A stretch of 64,000 nucleotides of DNA, taken from Sphingomonas natans (lineage in GTDB: Bacteria > Pseudomonadota > Alphaproteobacteria > Sphingomonadales > Sphingomonadaceae). Location: positions 1 through 64,000 of the forward strand of contig NZ_JAUOTP010000001.1 in NCBI RefSeq assembly GCF_030546695.1, given 5' to 3'. Every line of letters starts with the position of its first letter. Position 1 is the first letter of the stretch. Position numbers and translations under genes: made by a program. The notes below the pieces were generated by a model. It was not told where the DNA came from. It did no database searches and saw only the letters and a list, made by a program, of their open reading frames with translations. This document shows positions 29,330-37,437 of this stretch, one piece after another.

Positions 29330-29890
29330 TTGGCGATTGAGGCGCTCGTCGCCCGCTACGGGCTGATCGCGATCTTCGCGGGGGCGGGGATCGAGGGTGA
29401 GGCGGTCGTCATCACCGGCGGCGTGCTCGCGCAGAAGGGCCTGCTGCCGATCTGGGGCGTCGCGGCGGCAGCAGCAGCGGGGTCCTGCCTGATCGACCAG
29501 CTCTGGTTCTGGATGGCGCGGCGCTACCGCGATCATCGCCGCGTCCGCGCGGTCATGGCGCGTCCCGCCTTCGCGCGCGCGATCCGGCTGCTGGAGCGCT
29601 ATCCGACGAGCTTCATCCTCGCCTTCCGTTGGATCTACGGGCTGCGCACGGTCAGCCCGATGGCGATCGGCACCTCGGCGATCCGCTCGCGGACGTTCGT
29701 GCCGCTCAACATCGTCTCCGCGGCCTTCTGGGGGCCGGCGATCGCCTGGGCGGGCTATGCGTTCGGCAAGGCGCTCGATCCGTGGCTGCACGACGTCAAG
29801 TCGGTCGTGCTCGGGGCGCTCGCGCTCGGCGGGGGCATCGCGCTCGTGCTCCTGCTCGTTCGATGGCACCGGGCGGCCGTCGCGGGCTAA
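29330..29890 (+). CDS. DedA family inner membrane protein
   Basis: DedA/SNARE-associated family protein of 186 residues with about five hydrophobic helices. Family features are FAGAGIEGEAVVITGGVLAQKG, AAAAAGSCLIDQLWFWMARRYRD and FRWIYGLRTVSPMAIG (the conserved F/Y-R-x-x-G region). DedA proteins move undecaprenyl phosphate or phospholipid across the membrane. The only in-frame start is the TTG at 29330, which lacks a well-placed ribosome site. A GTG at 29320 has GAGGA nine bases before it but is one base out of frame (see findings). Confidence 0.87.
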   Translation: MAIEALVARYGLIAIFAGAGIEGEAVVITGGVLAQKGLLPIWGVAAAAAAGSCLIDQLWFWMARRYRDHRRVRAVMARPAFARAIRLLERYPTSFILAFRWIYGLRTVSPMAIGTSAIRSRTFVPLNIVSAAFWGPAIAWAGYAFGKALDPWLHDVKSVVLGALALGGGIALVLLLVRWHRAAVAG

Positions 29891-29918
29891 GGTCGTCCGA
29901 GGACAAGGGAGTGTGCGG

Positions 29919-31265
29919 ATGACCGGCAAAGCCATGCCTATCGAGCGGCGTTCCTTCCTGGGCGCCGCCGCGCTGGTCGCAGGCGCGGGAGCGTCGATCC
30001 TGCGGGCACAGCCGTCGGGAGCGATGCTCGCGCCGACCCCGCCGATGGGCTGGAACAGCTGGAACAGCTTCGCCACGACGATCACCGAGGCGCAGGCGCT
30101 CGAGACCGCGCATATCATGGCGGAGAGGCTGCTGCCGTTCGGCTACGACGTCTTCACGGTCGATATCCAATGGTACGAGCCGGACGCGAAGAGCTACGAC
30201 TATAACAAGAACCCGATCCCGCAGATGGACGGCTATGGCCGGCTGCTGCCCGCGCCCAACCGCTTCCCGTCGAGCACCGGCGGCAAGGGCTTCGCGCCGC
30301 TCGCGGATCGGGTGCACGCGCTCGGTCTCAAATTCGGCATCCATCTGATGCGCGGCATCCCGCGCTTGGCGGTTCAGAAGAACCTGCCCGTGCTCGGCAC
30401 CTCGGTCCGTGCCGCCGACATCGCCGACACGACCAGCATCTGCGCCTGGAACCCCGACATGTACGGCGTCGACATGACCAAGCCCGGCGCGCAGGCTTAT
30501 TATGACGGTGTCTTCGCGCTCTATGCCTCGTGGGGCGTCGATTTCATCAAGATGGACGACATGAGCCGGCCCTATGCCGCGCATCGCCCCGAGATCGAGG
30601 CGGCGCATCGCGCGATTGGGAAGACGGCGCGGCCGATCGTCCTGAGCCTGTCGCCCGGCGAGACGCCGGTTGCCGAGGGCGCGCATGTCGGGCGCTACGC
30701 GCAGATGTGGCGCATAAGCGACGATTTTTGGGACGAATGGCCGCTACTGGAGGCGCAATTCGCCCGGCTGGCGAACTGGGCGCCTTATCGCCGGCCCGGC
30801 GCCTGGCCCGATGCCGATATGCTGCCTTTGGGGCGGCTCGCGCTCGGCCAGCGCGATACGAAGTTCACGCCCGCCGAGCAGCAGACGCTGATGACGCTCT
30901 GGGCGATCGCGCGCTCGCCTTTGATCATGGGCGGCGACCTGCGCCACCTCGACGAACCGACGCTTGCGCTGCTGACCAACCGCGCGGTGATCGCCGTCAA
31001 CCAGGCCTCGACCGACAATCGCCCGCTGCCGATGCCCGAGGGCGCGCGTGCGTGGAGCGCGCGGAGCGAGAATGACGACAGCCGCTATCTCGCCTTGTTC
31101 AACCTGAAGCACGCGCCGGCCGAAGTGAGCGTGCCGGTCGGAACGCTTGTCGGCGCACGCGCCAAGGTCCGCGACCTGTGGACGGGGGCGGATCTGGGGC
31201 AGGCGGGGCAGCGTGTGACGCGGATGCTGCCTGCGCACGGAGCGGCGCTGCTGCGGCTGGGATAA
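29919..31265 (+). CDS. Glycoside hydrolase family 27 (alpha-galactosidase type)
   Basis: Secreted alpha-galactosidase-like enzyme of 448 residues. The N-terminus is a twin-arginine-like signal (ERRSFLGAAALVAGAGASI). The GH27 opening motif PPMGWNSWNSF follows; the nucleophile is an aspartate in FIKMDDMSRP and the acid/base lies in WPDADMLPLG. A C-terminal beta-sandwich domain closes the protein. An AAGGGA ribosome site precedes the ATG at 29919. The substrate could be an alpha-galactoside or related sugar; it is not next to the GH39 locus. Confidence 0.88.
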   Translation: MTGKAMPIERRSFLGAAALVAGAGASILRAQPSGAMLAPTPPMGWNSWNSFATTITEAQALETAHIMAERLLPFGYDVFTVDIQWYEPDAKSYDYNKNPIPQMDGYGRLLPAPNRFPSSTGGKGFAPLADRVHALGLKFGIHLMRGIPRLAVQKNLPVLGTSVRAADIADTTSICAWNPDMYGVDMTKPGAQAYYDGVFALYASWGVDFIKMDDMSRPYAAHRPEIEAAHRAIGKTARPIVLSLSPGETPVAEGAHVGRYAQMWRISDDFWDEWPLLEAQFARLANWAPYRRPGAWPDADMLPLGRLALGQRDTKFTPAEQQTLMTLWAIARSPLIMGGDLRHLDEPTLALLTNRAVIAVNQASTDNRPLPMPEGARAWSARSENDDSRYLALFNLKHAPAEVSVPVGTLVGARAKVRDLWTGADLGQAGQRVTRMLPAHGAALLRLG

Positions 31266-31269
31266 GGCG

Positions 31270-31590
31270 TCAGGCCTTGCTCTTGTCCTCGAGCATCCGC
31301 GTGCCGCCTTCCTTCACCGCCGCCTGGATCGCGGCAGAGAAGTAGCCGAGCATCCCCGGCAGCATCAGATGGACGCGGACGCGCGCCTCCTCGACTTCGA
31401 GGCTGGCGGCAATGTCCTGCCCCATCGCCTTGATATTGAGGACCATCTCGTTCTCGTTCGGCCAGGCCGACTGAACCTCGGCGAGCCCGCCCGGAATATG
31501 ACCGGCGAGATCGCCGATCCGCGCCTTCATCCGCTCGCGCGCGCCGGCGCGGCCGAGACTGTGGGGAACGTCGACCGTGATCGGCGTCAT
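31270..31590 (-). CDS. Polyhydroxyalkanoic acid system family protein
   Basis: A 106-residue protein beginning MTPITVDVPHSLGRAGARERM and containing a beta-rich core (NEMVLNIKAMGQDIAASLEVEEARVRVHLMLPGML). This matches the small family named for its association with PHA genes; its biochemical role is unclear. The ATG overlaps the stop of the PQQ-type dehydrogenase upstream (ATGA). It sits away from the PHA block at 5.8-8.7 kb. Confidence 0.82.
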   Translation of the reverse strand: MTPITVDVPHSLGRAGARERMKARIGDLAGHIPGGLAEVQSAWPNENEMVLNIKAMGQDIAASLEVEEARVRVHLMLPGMLGYFSAAIQAAVKEGGTRMLEDKSKA

Positions 31591-32918
31591 TTCGCGCTCA
31601 CCCGCCACACCGCATTGCCGACATCGTCCGCGACGAGCAGCCCGCCCGCGCGATCGACGACGACACCGACCGGGCGTCCGCGTGCCTGCTCGTCCGCATT
31701 CAGGAAGCCTGAGAGCACATCGACCGGCAGTCCGACCGGGCGGCCCTTCTGGAAGCGCACGAAGATTACCTTGTAACCGGAGAAGGGCTTGCGGTTCCAC
31801 GAACCGTGCTGGCCGATGAAGGCGCCGCCTGTGAATGCCGGCCCGAGCTTGGCGCCGTCCGAGAAGGTCAGGCCAAGCGAGGCTGTGTGCGGCCCGAGCG
31901 CGTAATCGGGGCGGACGACATATTGCTGGAGATCCTGATCGTCCGGATCCTTGGGCCGGGTGTCGGGCGCGCCGCCCCAATAATACCAGGGCCAGCCGTA
32001 GAAGCCGCCGAACTGCACTTCGGTCAGATAATCGGGGACGACGTCAGAGCCCAGTTCGTCACGCTCGTTGACGACCGTGTAGAGCACCTTGCGCGTCGGC
32101 TCCCACGCCATGCCGTTGGGATTGCGCAGGCCGTAGGCGAAGATGCGGTGCTGCTTGGTCTGGAGATCGACCTCCCAGATCGCGGCGCGCTCCTGCTCCA
32201 CCGCCATGCCGCGCTCGCCGACGTTCGAATTCGATCCGACCGTGACGTACAGCAATTTGCCATCGGGGCTGGCGAGGATGTTCTTGGTCCAGTGATGGTT
32301 GATCGGCCCGCCGGGCAGATCGATCAGTTTGACCGGCTTGGCGTCGATCCTGGTCTGGCCGGGGGTGAAGGGCACGCTGACGATCGCATCTGCATTGGCG
32401 ATGTAGAGCGTGGGGCCCACCAGAGCCATGCCGAACGGCGAGTTGAGGCCCGAGATCAGCACCGTGCGGCTCTCGGCGACGCCGTCGCCATCCTTGTCGC
32501 GCAGCAGCGTGATCCGGTTCGCGCTCTTCGTCTCGGCACCGGCCATGCCCATGACGAGCCCCTGCACCTTGGCCTTGAGTCCCTTGTTATCGTCGGGCTT
32601 GGGCGGCGCGTTACTCTCGGCGACGAGCACGTCGCCGTTCGGCAGCGCTAGCAGCCAGCGCGGATGATCGAGCCCGGTCGCGAACGGCTGCACCTTCAAT
32701 CCGGCCGCCGGCGTCGGCATCTCGCCCGTCTTCCAGCCCACCGCCTTGGCGACATGGACGAGCGGGATCAGCCCGGTGTGGATCGAATCCAGCTTCGGCT
32801 TCGTCCCCTGGCCCGCGGTGATGTCGAGCCGCGCGCGCTGGTTACGGACGGTGAAATAGAGGCCGGCGGCGAGCGCTACGACGATCAGACCGGTGACGAT
32901 GAGGATACGCTTCAGCAT
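31587..32918 (-). CDS. PQQ-type sugar (sorbosone) dehydrogenase
   Basis: Beta-propeller dehydrogenase of the soluble glucose/sorbosone dehydrogenase family, 443 residues. An N-terminal hydrophobic anchor (about 4-24) places it at the periplasmic side. Blade motifs include GLDHPRWLLALPNGDVLVAE, GLNSPFGMAL, YGLRNPNGMAWEP and FIGQHGSWNRKPFSGYKV, and the metal-binding-type loop is RDKDGDGVAES. It would oxidise an aldose or aldehyde using PQQ; no PQQ synthesis gene is in the window. Co-transcribed with the small PHA-system gene. Confidence 0.88.
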   Translation of the reverse strand: MLKRILIVTGLIVVALAAGLYFTVRNQRARLDITAGQGTKPKLDSIHTGLIPLVHVAKAVGWKTGEMPTPAAGLKVQPFATGLDHPRWLLALPNGDVLVAESNAPPKPDDNKGLKAKVQGLVMGMAGAETKSANRITLLRDKDGDGVAESRTVLISGLNSPFGMALVGPTLYIANADAIVSVPFTPGQTRIDAKPVKLIDLPGGPINHHWTKNILASPDGKLLYVTVGSNSNVGERGMAVEQERAAIWEVDLQTKQHRIFAYGLRNPNGMAWEPTRKVLYTVVNERDELGSDVVPDYLTEVQFGGFYGWPWYYWGGAPDTRPKDPDDQDLQQYVVRPDYALGPHTASLGLTFSDGAKLGPAFTGGAFIGQHGSWNRKPFSGYKVIFVRFQKGRPVGLPVDVLSGFLNADEQARGRPVGVVVDRAGGLLVADDVGNAVWRVSAK

Positions 32919-32970
32919 GACGGCGCAACGATCCAGTTCGCAAAAGGTGGCACGCGGTAATCCAGGGAGA

Positions 32971-33846
32971 TTAGCCGATTTCCTCCGGGGGATGCAGCCG
33001 CAGCCGCTCCACGCGGCGCGTATCGGCGGCGGTCACTTCCAGCCGCCAGCCGCTCGGATGCAATACCGTCTCGCCGACCTGCGGAACATGGCCGGCCAGC
33101 ACCGAGGCGAGCCCGCCCAATGTATCGACATCCTCCTCGATATCGGCGAGCCGCGGATCGATGACTTCGGCGACTTCCTCCAGTTCGGCGCGCGCATCGG
33201 CATCCCAGACGCCATCGTCGAGCGCGACGAGCAAGGCGGGCGGCGCCTCGTCATGCTCGTCCTCGATCTCGCCGACGATCTCCTCGACGATATCCTCGAT
33301 CGTGATGAGCCCCTCGGTGCCCGAATATTCATCGAGCACGATCGCGAGGTGCGTACGCGTCGCGCGCATCTCGGCAAGCAGATCGAGCACGCCCATCGAT
33401 TCCGGCACGTAGCGGGGCTGGCGGATCAGATCGGCGATCGTCTCGGGCGGCTCGCGCCCGGTCGCGAGGATGAAGAAGACGTCCTTGATGTGAATCATCC
33501 CGATCACATGATCGAGATCGTCCTGGAAGACGGGCAGGCGGCTATGACCGGCGTCGGCGAAGACCTGGACGAGCTCGGAAAAGCCGATCGTGTCGGGCAC
33601 GGCGACGATGTCGCCACGCGTGACGCCGACATCGCCCGCGGTGCGATCGCCGAAATCGAGCAGGTTGCGCAGCATCTGCCGTTCGGCGACCGACAGGTCG
33701 CCCTTGGCCGGCGCGCCGTGATCATGCTCCTCATGTTCCTCGATCGCCTCCGCGATCTGGTCGCGCAAGGTCGGCTCGGCCTCGTTGCCGAAGAGCAGGC
33801 CGCGCAGGCCCGCCCACAATCGGCCGCCGTCATTCGCCTCAGCCAT
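32971..33846 (-). CDS. corC: CorC/HlyC-family CBS-domain protein
   Basis: Cytoplasmic CBS-domain protein of 291 residues without membrane helices, the CorC type. It has an acidic N-terminus, two CBS repeats (about 75-200, with IGFSELVQVFADAGHSRLPVF and ESMGVLDLLAEMRATRTHLAIVLDEYSGTEGLITIEDI) and a C-terminal CorC_HlyC domain. Proteins of this type affect Mg/Co efflux or membrane integrity. It follows ybeY by 8 bases, the usual ybeY-corC order; no lnt follows here. Confidence 0.94.
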   Translation of the reverse strand: MAEANDGGRLWAGLRGLLFGNEAEPTLRDQIAEAIEEHEEHDHGAPAKGDLSVAERQMLRNLLDFGDRTAGDVGVTRGDIVAVPDTIGFSELVQVFADAGHSRLPVFQDDLDHVIGMIHIKDVFFILATGREPPETIADLIRQPRYVPESMGVLDLLAEMRATRTHLAIVLDEYSGTEGLITIEDIVEEIVGEIEDEHDEAPPALLVALDDGVWDADARAELEEVAEVIDPRLADIEEDVDTLGGLASVLAGHVPQVGETVLHPSGWRLEVTAADTRRVERLRLHPPEEIG

Positions 33847-33854
33847 GGATGCGC

Positions 33855-34364
33855 TTAGGCCTCCCGGACCGCATAAGGGTCGGCGATGTTGAGCGTGGCC
33901 AATGCGGCGCGCTCCAACTCCTCCATATGATCGGCCTCGGCCTCCCCCTGTTCATGATCATAGCCTAGCAAATGCAGCAGGCCGTGGACAATCAGGTGCG
34001 TGGCATGCTCCTCCAGCGTGGCGCTTTTCTCGGCTGCCTCCGCCGAGGTGACGCCGAAGGCAAGGACGATGTCGCCGAGCAGCACCTCGCCATCGTCGCT
34101 GTTGGCGAGCCCGTCGAGCATGTCGAGCTGGACCATCGGGAAGGACAATACGTTGGTCGGCTTGTCCTTCTGCCGATAGTCGCGGTTGAGCGTCTGCACC
34201 TCCTCGTCGGAGGTGAAACGCACCGAGACTTCGGCGGTGAAGCGCGCGGTGGCGATGTCGCCATGCGGGCTCGCCTCCAGCGCGGCGCGGACGGCGCGTG
34301 TCGCGAGCGCCTGCCAGTCGCCCTCGGGCCAAGGTGTTTCGACAGCGGTTTCGACGTGGATCAT
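33855..34364 (-). CDS. ybeY: Endoribonuclease YbeY
   Basis: Zinc-dependent RNase needed for 16S rRNA 3' maturation and 70S quality control. It has 169 residues. The metal-binding motif HGLLHLLGYDH (H127, H131, H137) is intact, and the NRDYRQKDKPTNVLSFP core is present. The ATG at 34364 overlaps the vapC stop (ATGA) and has no clear ribosome site of its own, so its translation probably depends on ribosomes finishing vapC. In many bacteria ybeY follows phoH directly. Confidence 0.96.
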   Translation of the reverse strand: MIHVETAVETPWPEGDWQALATRAVRAALEASPHGDIATARFTAEVSVRFTSDEEVQTLNRDYRQKDKPTNVLSFPMVQLDMLDGLANSDDGEVLLGDIVLAFGVTSAEAAEKSATLEEHATHLIVHGLLHLLGYDHEQGEAEADHMEELERAALATLNIADPYAVREA

Positions 34365-34756
34365 GCAAGGTCCGTCTTGGAGAAATCGTCGCCCTTGTAG
34401 AGCAACTTCGCGTTGTTAGCCTTGGCGCAGGCATAAGCGAAGCAATCGCCCATGTTGAGCTTGGCCGGGTGCCGGCCCTTGCCGTAGCGTTCATACGCAT
34501 CGAGCGCAGCGATCGTCTCCCGCTCGCCGATCGCAACGATGCGCAGATCGAGCACCGCGATCGCGCCCCGGACGCGATCGCGCGCAATGTCCAGCGGGAC
34601 GTCATGACTTCGGCACAGCGCCAAAACCGACTCCCATTCGGCCAAGGGCGAACTCAGGCGATCGAGCGTTTCCTCAAGGATCAGCGTCAAGGCATCGGAT
34701 CCCGGCTCGCCCATGATCATGGCGACCAGTGCCGAGGCATCAACGAAGATCTTCAA
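34361..34756 (-). CDS. vapC: PIN-domain toxin VapC
   Basis: Type II toxin-antitoxin ribonuclease, 131 residues. The acidic active-site residues of the PIN fold are visible: D in MKIFVDASAL, E in AEWESVL, D in NMGDCFAYACA and the late DDF. VapC toxins cut tRNA or rRNA. Its start overlaps the antitoxin gene by 17 bases and its stop overlaps ybeY. Nothing suggests inactivation. Confidence 0.93.
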   Translation of the reverse strand: MKIFVDASALVAMIMGEPGSDALTLILEETLDRLSSPLAEWESVLALCRSHDVPLDIARDRVRGAIAVLDLRIVAIGERETIAALDAYERYGKGRHPAKLNMGDCFAYACAKANNAKLLYKGDDFSKTDLA

Positions 34757-35018
34757 CGTCTTCTTCGCCGCTTAACCAGTCGAAGAACGCCTTGTCGGCC
34801 TGGTGCCCAGTGGGCGAGGGCAGGGGGTGCGCCGCGCGCCACGCGTCCAGCCGGTCGATCAGACTGTTCTCGGCTTTCCGCGGCTCAGATGAGCTCAGCT
34901 CCGCCTCCAGCGCATCCAACGCACGCCGGATCGTGTCGGTCTTGGTCGTTCCGAGCCGCTCTGCGACGCGACCTACCCGCGCGGCCGTCACACTATCCTT
35001 GATGTAGAGCGATGCCAT
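34740..35018 (-). CDS. vapB: VapB-family antitoxin (Rv0623/PSK type)
   Basis: 92 residues with an N-terminal DNA-binding region (MASLYIKDSVTAARVGRVAERLGTTKTDTIRRAL) of the Rv0623-like/PSK antitoxin family and a C-terminal toxin-wrapping tail (AFFDWLSGEEDVEDLR). It binds and neutralises VapC and normally represses the pair through an upstream palindrome, which is present at 35030-35056. Confidence 0.9.
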   Translation of the reverse strand: MASLYIKDSVTAARVGRVAERLGTTKTDTIRRALDALEAELSSSEPRKAENSLIDRLDAWRAAHPLPSPTGHQADKAFFDWLSGEEDVEDLR

Positions 35019-35029
35019 GACCGTATCTC

Positions 35030-35056
35030 CGGGGATATCCTATCGGGATATCCCCG
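35030..35056. promoter_or_regulatory. Perfect palindrome upstream of vapB, likely operator
   Basis: Two perfect 11-base arms (CGGGGATATCC and GGATATCCCCG) with a 5-base spacer, starting 12 bases upstream of the vapB ATG. Each half contains GGATATCC, itself a palindrome. The place fits an autoregulatory VapBC operator. It also lies just past the alcohol dehydrogenase stop, but no T-run follows, so an operator is preferred to a terminator. Confidence 0.65.
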
Positions 35057-35065
35057 TTTACGCAA

Positions 35066-36169
35066 TCAGGCCTCCGCCATTTCCTGCTTCAGGCTGGCCA
35101 TGTCGATCACGTAGCGGAAGCGCACGTCGCCGCTCTTCACCTTCTTATAGGCCTTGTTGATGTCCTGGATCGGAATCACCTCGACGTCCGGGGCGATCTG
35201 ATGCTTGGCGCAGAAATCGAGGATCTCCTGCGTTTCGGCGATGCTGCCGATCAGCGATCCGGCCAGACTGCGGCGGTGCATGATCACCTCCTGATTGTTG
35301 TAGCCCGGCATCGGCCCGAGTTCGCCGACCGCGACGAACGTGCCGTTGCGCTTCAGCGTCGGGATGAACGGATCGGCCTTGTGCTTTTCGGGCACGGTCG
35401 AGAGGATGAAGTCGAACGTCCGCGCGAGGCTCTTCAGCGCCTCCGTGTCGCTCTCCAGCACGCCCTTGGCGCCGAGCTTCGTCGCCTCGGCGATCTTCTC
35501 TTCGGTCGTCGTGAACATCGTCACCTCCGCGCCCAGCGCCCTGGCGATCTTGAGCGCCATCTCGCCGAGCCCGCCGAAGCCGAGAACGCCGATCTTGTCG
35601 CCGGCCTTCACGCCCCAATGCTTCATAGGCGAAAAGGTCGTGACGCCCGCGCACAGGATCGGCGCGGCCGCCTCGATCGGCAGCGATGCCGGGATCTTGA
35701 GGACGAAATCCTCCTTTACGACGACGACGTTCGAATAGCCGCCATACGTATTGTCGCGGCCGTACATATTGCGGCCGTCGGGCGCCTTGGCGGCGGGGAC
35801 CATCGGCCCGTTATAGGTGGCGAGCCAGCTGTTCGGGCCTTCGCAATATTGCTCCTCATGCGCATGGCACGGCTCGCACGAACGGCAGCTGTCGATCATG
35901 CAACCGACGCCGACCAGATCGCCGACCTTGTGCAGCGTCACGCCCGCGCCGACGGCCGCGACGCGGCCGACGACCTCATGGCCGGGGACGCACGGATAGA
36001 CGGTGTTGGCCCAGTCGTTCTCGGCCTGGTGCACGTCCGAATGACAGACGCCACAATAGAGGACGTCGATCTGCACTTCGTGCGCGCCGGCTTCTTCGCG
36101 TTCGAATTCCATCGGCTTCAGGCGGCTGAAACTGTGCTGCGCGGCATAGCCGAGCGCTTTGATCGTCAT
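35066..36169 (-). CDS. Zinc-dependent NAD(P) alcohol dehydrogenase (YahK/CAD type)
   Basis: Medium-chain dehydrogenase of 367 residues. The catalytic zinc ligands are in YCGVCHSDVH and PGHEVVG. The structural zinc loop has four cysteines (CRSCEPCHAHEEQYC), and the cofactor fold has VLGFGGLGEMALKIARALGA. It resembles YahK and cinnamyl alcohol dehydrogenases, which reduce a broad range of aldehydes. The frame is open upstream, but the ATG at 36169 has GAGGAAA and begins the conserved domain. It lies 62 bases after the catalase-like gene, probably in one transcript. Confidence 0.94.
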   Translation of the reverse strand: MTIKALGYAAQHSFSRLKPMEFEREEAGAHEVQIDVLYCGVCHSDVHQAENDWANTVYPCVPGHEVVGRVAAVGAGVTLHKVGDLVGVGCMIDSCRSCEPCHAHEEQYCEGPNSWLATYNGPMVPAAKAPDGRNMYGRDNTYGGYSNVVVVKEDFVLKIPASLPIEAAAPILCAGVTTFSPMKHWGVKAGDKIGVLGFGGLGEMALKIARALGAEVTMFTTTEEKIAEATKLGAKGVLESDTEALKSLARTFDFILSTVPEKHKADPFIPTLKRNGTFVAVGELGPMPGYNNQEVIMHRRSLAGSLIGSIAETQEILDFCAKHQIAPDVEVIPIQDINKAYKKVKSGDVRFRYVIDMASLKQEMAEA

Positions 36170-36231
36170 CGATATTTCCTCGTGTAGCGGGGCCCGCCGG
36201 ATCATCCCCGGCGGGCCTTGGATTTGTTGGC

Positions 36232-37323
36232 TCAGGCGTCGAGGTCTTCGAGCTGCTTCACCTGGTGCATCGGGCATCCGTTGAACGTGCTGCGATGATT
36301 GGCCGAGAATTCGTAGGTCTCGTGGCGCGCGCGATTGACCGAGCCAAGCGGCTGGTGCGCCGCGATCCCGTGCCACGGGCTGAACGACAAGGCATCTTCC
36401 TGACGATCGCTGACGCCATGCTCCCAGGAGACCTGCGGCGCGACCTCCAGCGTCGCGACCGGCACGAACGGGCTGACCGTCTCGTCCCACACCACGGTCG
36501 GATTCTCGACGGGCATCGCTTCCAGATCGGTGCAGAGCTGGACGCACAGCTGCCACGTCCCGCCCTGCGACGCGATGACCTCGCGCACATCCTCGCGCAG
36601 CGCATCGGGGCGGCCGCTGACGTTGACCTTGTCGCCGGTGAGTTCCGTCAGCGCGGGCGAGATCGGCTTCAGCGAGAATTTCGCGATATGGTCGCCGTAG
36701 CGGAACGCCGTCTGCGAGTAATAGGTGTCGCCGAGCGGATGCGTCTCGGGCGTCCCGCCGAGCTGGCTGATCAGCACCGAACTGCCGCCGACCGCCTCGA
36801 TCGCGCCTTCTACCGCGCGCAACGTCGCCGACAGCACCTTCTTGAGGCCCTCGCCCTTGTCGGTCGTGGCCGCGAGCAGCTTGAGGTTCTTGAGGAAGGC
36901 GGCCGGTGTCGGCGCGCCGAAGACCGGTCCGTTGACCATCAGGAAATCCTGCTCGCCATCGTTGGAGCCCGGCAGGCGATCGCCGGGCACGCCGAAGATC
37001 TTGAGGCCCACGCCGCGCGGCGCGCTCACCGAATCGTCGAGGATGTCGCCGGGCGCGGTCGAGATGCGCAGCACCGCTTCATAGCGTCCCGGCTGTGCGA
37101 ACAGGCCCTGCGCGAGTTCGATAGGAAGCGTATCGAGGATCGTCAGCGTGCCCCGGACGATGCCGTGGCTCTTGGCGTGGACGCCGCGCACGGCATGGCC
37201 ATAATCCTTGGACGTCGTATCGAGGATCGTCTGGAACGTCTGCTTCAGCCCCTTGATCGCCTCGGCTTCGTCGGGCTCGATCGTCTCGACGGACGGGGCG
37301 TAGCGAACGGGCTGGGTCGTCAT
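36232..37323 (-). CDS. Catalase-related heme-family protein
   Basis: 363-residue protein of the catalase superfamily, minimal type. Superfamily signs are a distal-side-like RGVHAKSHGIVRGTL, then RISTAPGDILDDSVSAPRGVGLKIFG, EQDFLMVNGPVF and the ending SPWHGIAAHQPLGSVNRARHETYEFSANHR. I do not see the standard proximal tyrosine motif of classical catalases, so peroxidase or other activity is possible. GGAGA precedes the ATG at 37323. Function in detoxification is inferred, in keeping with the aldehyde reductase downstream. Confidence 0.85.
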   Translation of the reverse strand: MTTQPVRYAPSVETIEPDEAEAIKGLKQTFQTILDTTSKDYGHAVRGVHAKSHGIVRGTLTILDTLPIELAQGLFAQPGRYEAVLRISTAPGDILDDSVSAPRGVGLKIFGVPGDRLPGSNDGEQDFLMVNGPVFGAPTPAAFLKNLKLLAATTDKGEGLKKVLSATLRAVEGAIEAVGGSSVLISQLGGTPETHPLGDTYYSQTAFRYGDHIAKFSLKPISPALTELTGDKVNVSGRPDALREDVREVIASQGGTWQLCVQLCTDLEAMPVENPTVVWDETVSPFVPVATLEVAPQVSWEHGVSDRQEDALSFSPWHGIAAHQPLGSVNRARHETYEFSANHRSTFNGCPMHQVKQLEDLDA

Positions 37324-37437
37324 GAAAAAATCTCCGAATAATCGAAGACTTAACCTTGAGCAGCCCAGCATGTTCCGGACGAAAATGCGCGGCTCGACGC
37401 TTTTGCGGTCCCTTCTAGCGACGGCGAAGGACGCGGG

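Noticed and set aside
36232-37323. Classical heme catalase (KatA-type)
   Set aside because: The protein is only ~363 residues and I do not see the usual proximal tyrosine motif, so only a catalase-related assignment is made.
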